Source of the DNA: Flavobacteriales bacterium UBA852
GTDB taxonomy: Bacteria > Bacteroidota > Bacteroidia > Flavobacteriales_E > Vicingaceae
NCBI GenBank assembly: GCA_002295925.1
Contig: DBGO01000010.1
Span: 1 to 64,000, forward strand
DNA: 64,000 bases
Reading direction: 5' to 3'
A program made the position numbers and the translations under genes. Below the pieces are notes generated by a model. That model did no database searches and was not told where the DNA came from. It saw only the letters and a list, made by a program, of their open reading frames with translations. Shown piece by piece: positions 34,801 through 42,000 of this stretch; the stretch's first letter is position 1; every line of letters begins with the position of its first letter.

Positions 34801-35175
34801 TTATTTCTTTGGTCTTTTAGTTCCATATTTTGAACGTCTTTGTGTACGTCCTTCTACTCCTGCTGTATCTAACGCACCACGTACAATATGATAACGAACA
34901 CCCGGCAAATCTTTCACACGACCTCCGCGTACCAACACGATTGAATGCTCTTGCAAGTTATGTCCTTCTCCGGGTATGTAAGCATTCACTTCTTTACCAT
35001 TTGTTAAACGAACCCTTGCTACTTTACGCATAGCCGAGTTTGGTTTTTTTGGCGTTGTAGTATAAACCCTTACACAAACACCACGTCTTTGCGGACATGA
35101 ATCTAATGCTGCAGACTTACTTTTTTTGGTAATCTGCGTTCTTCCTTTTCTTACTAACTGTTGTATTGTTGGCAT
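34801..35175 (-). CDS. rpsL: Ribosomal protein uS12
   Basis: uS12 is in the decoding centre and affects accuracy. The 124-aa protein has MPTIQQLVRKGRTQITKKSK, TTPKKPNSAMRKVARVRL and GGRVKDLPGVRYHIVRGALD. Lys43 and Lys88, where substitutions give streptomycin resistance, are wild type. It is the first gene of the operon, with a strong promoter 46 bp upstream and a perfect hairpin in the leader. Confidence 0.98.
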   Translation of the reverse strand: MPTIQQLVRKGRTQITKKSKSAALDSCPQRRGVCVRVYTTTPKKPNSAMRKVARVRLTNGKEVNAYIPGEGHNLQEHSIVLVRGGRVKDLPGVRYHIVRGALDTAGVEGRTQRRSKYGTKRPKK

Positions 35176-35201
35176 AATTTTAATTAGTTTAAATACACAC
35201 T

Positions 35202-35219
35202 ACTCCCAAAAATGGGAGT
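35202..35219 (-). promoter_or_regulatory. Perfect hairpin at the 5' end of the rpsL operon transcript
   Basis: ACTCCCA (35202-35208) pairs exactly with TGGGAGT (35213-35219) around a 4-nt loop. The stem begins only one or two bases downstream of the -7 element, so it would form at the extreme 5' end of the operon mRNA. It could stabilise the transcript or influence initiation. No T-run follows, so it is not a typical terminator. Confidence 0.6.
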
Positions 35220-35220
35220 G

Positions 35221-35250
35221 CAAAAGTACAATAATTTTTTATTTAAACAA
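35221..35250 (-). promoter_or_regulatory. Bacteroidota-type promoter of the rpsL-rplQ operon
   Basis: On the minus strand TACTTTTG (35221-35228) is an exact match to TAnnTTTG. It lies 19 nt downstream of TTG (35248-35250), the expected -33 to -7 arrangement for the primary sigma factor of Bacteroidota. Its position 46 bp before rpsL fits a main operon promoter. Confidence 0.75.
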
Positions 35251-35317
35251 CTCTTTGTTAATTTTTTTTATCAATTTTAATTACTAGACGGCAAAGATGA
35301 GAATTTCCCCGGTTTTA

Positions 35318-35350
35318 TTGACTAAAATGCATAAAAGTTTTTTTACTTTG
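35318..35350 (+). promoter_or_regulatory. Weak candidate promoter of the sulfotransferase pair
   Basis: TTG (35318-35320) and TTACTTTG (35343-35350, one mismatch to TAnnTTTG) precede the ATG at 35355. The spacer is long (22 nt) and the leader would be almost absent, so this is only a candidate. Confidence 0.3.
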
Positions 35351-35354
35351 TTAC

Positions 35355-36413
35355 ATGATTCAACCAGATGTTAAAAATATTGATTTACATTTTTTAATTG
35401 CAAAAGAACGCACTGGTAGTACTTTATTGTTTGCAATTCTTAATTCTCACCCTCAAATACTAAGCACATCTGAAGAGCCTTTTTTTTTGTACCTTAATAA
35501 AAAATTTAAAAATGTTGTTTTTGACAATATAAAAAAGGTCGACTTGTTTTTTGAGTATTTTTGGAATATTCAAGAAAACAATCTGGATCTTTATTATACA
35601 AATAAAAAAAAGGCAAAAGAATCGATTATAGAAATTTCATCAGAATACATAAGCAAACAAGGTATTATAGACTATTTATCATTGTGTAAAATTATATATT
35701 TACATTTTTTACCTCAAAAGAAAAAAGACACCGTTAAGATAATTGTAGATAAACAATTAAAATTTGCTTACCATCTAAATACAATTAAAAATATTACTCC
35801 TAACTCTAAATTTATATTTCTTGTAAGAGACCCTAAAGCAAATGTTTATTCATGTTGTAAAAGGAAAATTGAAAATACTGAAAGTGTAGTCTACCATTCA
35901 AATGTTTGGAAAATGTATACGAGCAAAGTCCTAAATAATAATATTGAGGACTCAAAAAAATTAATTATTCATTATGAGGATCTTGTAAATTATCCATTAA
36001 AAACACTTAATAAAATATACAGCTTTTTAAACGTGCCGTTAATCGACTCTTTTAGCGACTATTCAAAACACTTTAATGAAATTTTAAATGAAAGCAGCAA
36101 ACAAATTTCTCAGAAGTTTAAAAATAATTTGAAAGATTTTCACTCAGGGCTTTTAAATCCAATTGACAAAAAGTATTTGAGTGAATGGAAAAACAATATA
36201 TCGGATAAAAATCTAAACAAAATTGATAAGATCACATTCTCTAATGCTAAAAAATTAGGTTATGATTCTAATGAAAGCGAAATAAAGTTATCTATAGCCG
36301 ATTGGTTATTTGTTTTTTATTCTTATCTGAAGAAAATTGTTCTATTGAGAATATATTATATAACCCCATTATCAATAAAAATTTTAATAAAAAAATTTAA
36401 AAAAACTTTATGA
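35355..36413 (+). CDS. Sulfotransferase-family protein (first of pair)
   Basis: The 352-aa protein has the two hallmark PAPS-binding regions of sulfotransferases. The 5'-phosphosulfate loop is in KERTGSTLLFAILNSHP (17-33). The 3'-phosphate site is in SKFIFLVRDPKANVYSCCKR (151-170: Arg158, Asp159, Ser166). DKQLKFAYHL (132-141) precedes the second region. The protein is Lys/Asn/Ile-rich and the DNA is about 25% G+C or lower. The last 40 residues or so are hydrophobic and basic, so membrane attachment is possible. The acceptor is unknown. It resembles the broad Sulfotransfer_3-type group, which includes carbohydrate and tyrosine sulfotransferases. It overlaps the next gene by 4 bp (ATGA). Confidence 0.8.
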   Translation: MIQPDVKNIDLHFLIAKERTGSTLLFAILNSHPQILSTSEEPFFLYLNKKFKNVVFDNIKKVDLFFEYFWNIQENNLDLYYTNKKKAKESIIEISSEYISKQGIIDYLSLCKIIYLHFLPQKKKDTVKIIVDKQLKFAYHLNTIKNITPNSKFIFLVRDPKANVYSCCKRKIENTESVVYHSNVWKMYTSKVLNNNIEDSKKLIIHYEDLVNYPLKTLNKIYSFLNVPLIDSFSDYSKHFNEILNESSKQISQKFKNNLKDFHSGLLNPIDKKYLSEWKNNISDKNLNKIDKITFSNAKKLGYDSNESEIKLSIADWLFVFYSYLKKIVLLRIYYITPLSIKILIKKFKKTL

Positions 36414-37471
36414 TTTCAAATAATTTCATTGACAAAATGAATTTTTGTTTTCTTGTAGGTAGTTCTCGATCTGGAACAACAGTTTTAACAAAAATATTAA
36501 ACTGCAACAGTAAAATAGTTGCTCCTACAGCTGAACAACTTTTCTTAACCAGTTACATAAATCATTTTAGTGATAGAAAATCATTTTCTGAAAAAGAAAT
36601 AAAGATAATAATAAATAATTTATGGAATCTACTTACTATAAATAAATACATTTGGAATATTAATGAGCCTAAATTATATCAAAATCTTTCTGCGAATCAA
36701 AATAATTTAACTTTCAATCAATTAATCTTACATATATTTTATTCTTATAATAATATCTCTGACTCGAAAAATAATATTTCATGTTTTATCGATAAAAATC
36801 CTCATTATATTTATGAGCTTATAAAGCTTAATAATGCATTTAAGCATTCTAAATTTATTTTTATTACTAGAGATTATCGCGGAAGGTTCAATTCAATAAA
36901 AAAAGTAAAAAAATATTTTGTAAAAGCTATCGGAATTTCATGGTTTATTCAGCAAAACAAAATTTTAGAATTTATAAAACAACATCCTAATAAGTCTATT
37001 CTAATAAAATATGAAGACTTAGTTACTGCTCCAAAACAAACAATTGAAAAAATATGTGATTTTTTAGAACTTGAGTATGAAGATAAAATGTTAAAACATT
37101 ATGAATTTTCATATATTGATTACACTAAACTAAAAATTAACAAAAAAACTATTGACAGTCAACTAAAATGGCATGGAAACTCTAACAAACCAATAGATTC
37201 TTCAATTAAAGAAAAATGGAAAAAAGAACTTACTAAAGAGGAGATAAAGTTATTGGATTATTATTGTGGAGAAACCGGTAAATTATTTGGGTATGAACCT
37301 TTGTTTCAAAAATTTTCTTTGATCGATAAAATTACAATTGAATTGCTTCACCGTCCTTTATTTATTTTAATATATGGATTTCCCTTGATGAAAAAATTAT
37401 TTTTCCAACTTCCGATAAAGTTGCAGAGACTAACGATTAAAGCAGCGAAAAAAATTTCAGGAATAGAATAA
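36410..37471 (+). CDS. Sulfotransferase-family protein (second of pair)
   Basis: The 353-aa protein has a clear phosphosulfate-binding loop FLVGSSRSGTTVLTKIL (14-30). The second site is DKNPHYIYEL (128-137) followed by SKFIFITRDYRGRFNSIKK (147-165: Arg154, Asp155, Ser162). KYEDL follows about 40 residues later, as in related families. The C-terminal 40 residues or so are hydrophobic and basic. DNA windows fall as low as 15% G+C. A start at Met10 (MNFCFLVGSSRSGTT) is possible, but the ATGA overlap with the first gene favours the upstream one. The two paralogues are translationally coupled. The 3' end overlaps the convergent dioxygenase gene by 15 bp. Confidence 0.85.
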   Translation: MISNNFIDKMNFCFLVGSSRSGTTVLTKILNCNSKIVAPTAEQLFLTSYINHFSDRKSFSEKEIKIIINNLWNLLTINKYIWNINEPKLYQNLSANQNNLTFNQLILHIFYSYNNISDSKNNISCFIDKNPHYIYELIKLNNAFKHSKFIFITRDYRGRFNSIKKVKKYFVKAIGISWFIQQNKILEFIKQHPNKSILIKYEDLVTAPKQTIEKICDFLELEYEDKMLKHYEFSYIDYTKLKINKKTIDSQLKWHGNSNKPIDSSIKEKWKKELTKEEIKLLDYYCGETGKLFGYEPLFQKFSLIDKITIELLHRPLFILIYGFPLMKKLFFQLPIKLQRLTIKAAKKISGIE

Positions 37472-38218
37472 TTCTAACACATAATTACGTACTGGAACAA
37501 AAATATAAGCTAAAACTGCTGCCAACTGATACATTGCATATTGTATAATTAGTGGCGATTTACTTAAAAATGGCAATTTTTGTGCTATTGACTGTAATAA
37601 AAAACTTGCTAATATTCGACTGCATATCCAATCTTTTTTGTGGATAAATTCCGGTCTTATTACATCAAAAAGTAATATAACACGTTTTTTTTCAGTATTA
37701 TTCCAAGCTTTATGATAATAAGCATCGCAAAACATTAAAACTTCTCCTTTTCGCCATGACCTTTGCTTGCCATTCACTTCAAATCCAATTTGAGGTAATT
37801 CGCCTGGAATTTCCAACCCTAAATGGCAACGAATAATTGCATTAGTATCTCCATAATGAGGAGCAATATTTGAATGTGGTTCAAGTAAATTAAAAGAGGC
37901 TGAGACCAGCCCAGGTATATTTTCTAATAACTCTATTGTATTTTTAAAGTTTTGACATTTTGAATAATATTTCACACCCCATGTATAAAGTGGGTAAGTA
38001 CGCCATGAACTTTCCTTTTCTACTAAGCCTTTTGCAAAATATGGTTTTAATTGATGATTTGCATCAAAAAAATTTAAATACTCATTTTCAATAATTTTAT
38101 AATCATCTTCAATCTTTTTAACCCAATCATATTCTTCTTTATTGAAATATTCAGGACATGATCCTTCATATTTTTCACGATGTATGAAAGAATAATATAT
38201 TTTTTCAGAATTATTCAT
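37457..38218 (-). CDS. AspH-type Fe(II)/2-oxoglutarate dioxygenase with hydrophobic C-terminus
   Basis: The 253-aa protein has the aspartyl/asparaginyl beta-hydroxylase fold motifs. These are APHYGDTNAIIRCHLGL (iron ligand His121; Arg130 and His132), SWRKGEVLMFCDAYYHKAWN (second iron ligand His169) and KRVILLFDVIRP (Arg179 for 2-oxoglutarate). Residues about 200-250 are mostly hydrophobic and suggest membrane attachment, as in the lipid hydroxylases LpxO and OlsC of this superfamily. The substrate is unknown: a lipid, peptide or protein is possible. It starts 1 bp after the preceding paralogue and is part of the AT-rich segment. Confidence 0.85.
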   Translation of the reverse strand: MNNSEKIYYSFIHREKYEGSCPEYFNKEEYDWVKKIEDDYKIIENEYLNFFDANHQLKPYFAKGLVEKESSWRTYPLYTWGVKYYSKCQNFKNTIELLENIPGLVSASFNLLEPHSNIAPHYGDTNAIIRCHLGLEIPGELPQIGFEVNGKQRSWRKGEVLMFCDAYYHKAWNNTEKKRVILLFDVIRPEFIHKKDWICSRILASFLLQSIAQKLPFLSKSPLIIQYAMYQLAAVLAYIFVPVRNYVLELFYS

Positions 38219-38219
38219 T

Positions 38220-38978
38220 TCAAGAATGATTTAAAATTACGCCCTTTTTTCTTTGATAAGGATAGATAAGCCTTAAGAATTGCTTTATAACAACGAAAAC
38301 ACATCGATGTATCCACTTAGGTAATTTATCAAACCCTTTAAATTTACTATCAATCCATTGCAATAACAAAAATGCTCTAACATTAAAACAAATTTCTTCT
38401 TTTTGCACTAAGTATTCATCTTTTATTATATCAAAAACAAATATTATTCTAATTTTATTTGCTTTATTCCATGCTCGGTGATTTTTGGCATCCAAAAAAA
38501 TTAATATCTCACCCTCTTCCCACGATTTGGGTTCACCTTCTACTTCAAAAGCCATGTCGGGATAAGTTGCCGGAATGGAAATTCCCAAGTGACAACGGTA
38601 AAAACTGTCGCTGTCGCCTTGATGAAGTGCCAACTCACTGTTGGGCATCAACATATTTACCGATGCCGAAACCATTTGAGGAATTTCGTTGAGCAATTTT
38701 TTCACCGATGGACATTTATTCAAATTATCAGGCACATCAATTCCCCATGTTTTAAATGCCAACGTTTGCCAATCTTCGGCATTTGTATTAACGGCTTTTG
38801 AATAATAAGGGAATAATTGCCCGTTTCTTTCGTTAATTAAATCAAGTAGTTCTTTTTTTATTTGAGGATAATATTTTTTTACCGTTTGTGCCCAAGCAAA
38901 ATTTTCGGACGGAAAGTAATTGGGTTCGTCGCTTTTATAAGGCGGATTCCAATAATTATACCACGGCTTTTTTTTCAT
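38220..38978 (-). CDS. AspH-type Fe(II)/2-oxoglutarate dioxygenase, compositionally mosaic
   Basis: This 252-aa paralogue of the downstream gene has LALHQGDSDSFYRCHLGI (His119, Asp122, His130), SWEEGEILIFLDAKNHRAWN (His167) and KIRIIFVFDII. The C-terminal 50 residues or so are hydrophobic and basic with possible membrane contact. The DNA encoding residues 1-170 or so is about 40% G+C, but that encoding the last 80 or so is about 25%, with 9 G+C in one 60-bp block (38401-38460). It is divergent from the alpha-2-macroglobulin gene with 114 bp between starts. The substrate is unknown. Confidence 0.85.
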   Translation of the reverse strand: MKKKPWYNYWNPPYKSDEPNYFPSENFAWAQTVKKYYPQIKKELLDLINERNGQLFPYYSKAVNTNAEDWQTLAFKTWGIDVPDNLNKCPSVKKLLNEIPQMVSASVNMLMPNSELALHQGDSDSFYRCHLGISIPATYPDMAFEVEGEPKSWEEGEILIFLDAKNHRAWNKANKIRIIFVFDIIKDEYLVQKEEICFNVRAFLLLQWIDSKFKGFDKLPKWIHRCVFVVIKQFLRLIYPYQRKKGVILNHS

Positions 38979-39092
38979 AGCCGAAATATACTGATTATTG
39001 TTTATATTGAAAAATGATTCAAATCAGTTTCATTTTTTTATAATTAATAAAATATTTTTATTTTTACCTTTTAACCTTTTTATAAATTTATT

Positions 39093-42000
39093 ATGAGAAA
39101 ATACCTTGTTATTCTTCCACTTATTTTTATCACTTTGTTTATTAGCAGTTGTAAGGATACATCTGAAGATAAAAATAACGAACAGTTTATACCTTATATT
39201 TCTGCCTATACATCAGGTGTTATTTCAAACAATGATGTTATAATTATTCGATTGGCTGAAGAACAAACCAAAAAAATTGATTTACCGGAAGGGATATTTG
39301 AGTTCGACCCTAAAATTGAAGGAAATGCGTATTGGCAAGATAACCGAACCATTATTTTTGAACCTGTCGGATTGCTGCCGAGTAACGTATCTTTTAAAGG
39401 GATTTTTCATCTGAAAGAAATAATAAATGTTCCTGACGAGTTGGCTGAATTTCACTTTGAATTTAAAACCAAACCGCTATTTGCTGAACTTTCTACAAAA
39501 GGAATAGAATCGTATTCTAACACTGACTTGACTTGGAATATTTTGAATGGTGAATTGATATTATCCGATTATGCAGACATAGAAAAAATAGAACAAGCAT
39601 TAAGTGTTTCGCAAAACGGCGTTCAAAAAAATGTGCGATGGACGCATAATGAAGACTTAAATACGCATTTATTTACGGTTGACAGTATTAAACGTGAAGA
39701 AAAAACATCGTATGTAGAAATCAGTTTGGATGAAGATGTTTTACCCACAGTAAACCAATTACAAGAAAAGGTGAAAATTCCCGGAATTAATGATTTTTCC
39801 GTGCTTAATATTGTAGTAAAACAATCTCCTGATCAAATTGTTTATGTTTATTTTTCGGATCCGATAGATCCGAATCAGGACTTGAATGGGTTAATTTATT
39901 TTGAATCGGGTGAAGACATTAAACTATCGGTTGAAGGCAATGCCGTGAAAATTTTCCCAAAAACTCGTTTGAAAGGTGAGAAAAAACTCATCATTACTAC
40001 GCTTGTAAAAAATGTAATACACAAACCACTACAAAAAGAGGTTTCAAAAAAAGTCACATTTGTAAATTTAAAACCCAATGTAAGTGCCGTTAACAAAGGA
40101 GTAATTCTACCAAAGTCAAATCAAGTAATTTTTCCTTTTCAGGCAGTTAACTTAAAAGCCGTTAATGTGAAGATTTTTAAAATCTTCGAAAATAATATTC
40201 ATCAATTTTTTCAAACAAACCAATTTGACGATAATAGAGAACTTACACGAACAGGCAGAGTGGTTTACAAAGGAGAAGTTGAACTTACATCCGATAAAAA
40301 GATAAATTATGGTTCTTGGAACAATTTCGGCATTGACCTGACCAAACTAATTAATGTTGAGCCGGGAGCTATTTATCGCGTTTCTATTTCTTTCGAAAAA
40401 AAACATTCACTTTATGATTGCGACGAAGAAGACACAAATGATAACTTAACCGACATAGAATTAGCCTCATACGATGATGAAGATTTAAATAATGTAGAAG
40501 GTCCGGAAAATAATTATTACTACTATTATGACGATGAATACGATTATTATTACTACGATTACAAAAATAGGGAAAATCCGTGCAAAAAATCATATTACTA
40601 TAACCGAGAGCACAGAATCGCTCAAAATATTTTTGCATCCAATTTTGGAATAATAGCCAAAGAAGATAATCAACATCAATTGAGAATTTACATTACCGAT
40701 TTATTGACTCTTGAATCGGAAGAAAATGTTGACGTATCTATCTATAATTATCAAAAACAGCTTATTTTTAAAGGAACAACCGACAATGAAGGAACGGTTA
40801 CTGCCGATATTAAGAAAAAGCCATTTTTATTGGTAGCCAGAAAAGGCAACGAATACGGATACTTACGTTTGGATGACGGTTCGGCATTATCTACAAGCGC
40901 TTTTGATGTAAACGGATACAAACTCAATAAAGGTGTAAAAGGTTTTATTTACACCGAAAGAGGCGTATGGCGTCCAGGAGACAGCTTGTATATCAGTTTT
41001 ATTTTAGAAGATAAAAACAAAACACTCAGTCCTAATCACCCTGTAGTAATGGAACTCTACACTCCCAACAATCAATTGTTTGCCCGAAAAGTAAAAACAA
41101 CATCGGTCAATAATTTTTACGATTTCCGCACATCTACACCTATTGATGCTCCTACAGGCAATTGGTTGGCAAAAATAAAAGTTGGTGCAAATTCCTTTAC
41201 AAAATCAATAAAAATAGAAACAGTAAAACCAAACCGTTTAAAAATACTATTTAATCATCAAAACAAAATTCTCTCACCTACTAATCAAACCTTGCAACTG
41301 CATGCCGAATGGCTTCACGGAGGAAGCGCCGCAAATTACAAAGCAATTGTAGAAATGCGCTTGGCAAAAGGCAAAACATCTTTTGAAAAATACGAAGATT
41401 ACAATTTTGACGACCCGTCGAAAAGTTTGTGGGAAGAAGAAAAAACCATATTTGATGGAAAACTAAATGAACAAGGCAATGCATCTATTCCTTTGAATAT
41501 AAAAATTAACGATGCACCCGGTATGGTGAATGTACATTTAAAATCGCGCGTATTTGAACCCGGAGGAGATTTCAGTATAAATCGTACGACTATTCCTTTT
41601 TCGCCATACACCACATACGTGGGATTGAAAATACCCGCAGGAACCGGTTGGAATAACAGTATAGACAGTGAAAAACCAACCTTAATTCCAATAGTAACGT
41701 TGAATGAAAACGGAAAACCGGTTTCGGGAAGAAATTTAAAAATTGAAGTTTACGAAATTTCATGGCGTTGGTGGTGGCAACGCGATGGCGATGAAAATTT
41801 GGGTTATTATATTCGTTCCAACAGTTCTAAAAAAATAATCTACGACTATGTAGAATCTAAGAACGGACGAGTTATGTATGAATTAAAATTCCCACAGCCC
41901 ACTTGGGGAAGAAAATTTATTCGGATAACCGACATTGAGTCCGGACACAGTACAGGGCAAATATTTTACACCTCTTACAACGATTTTTGGAACGACGATA

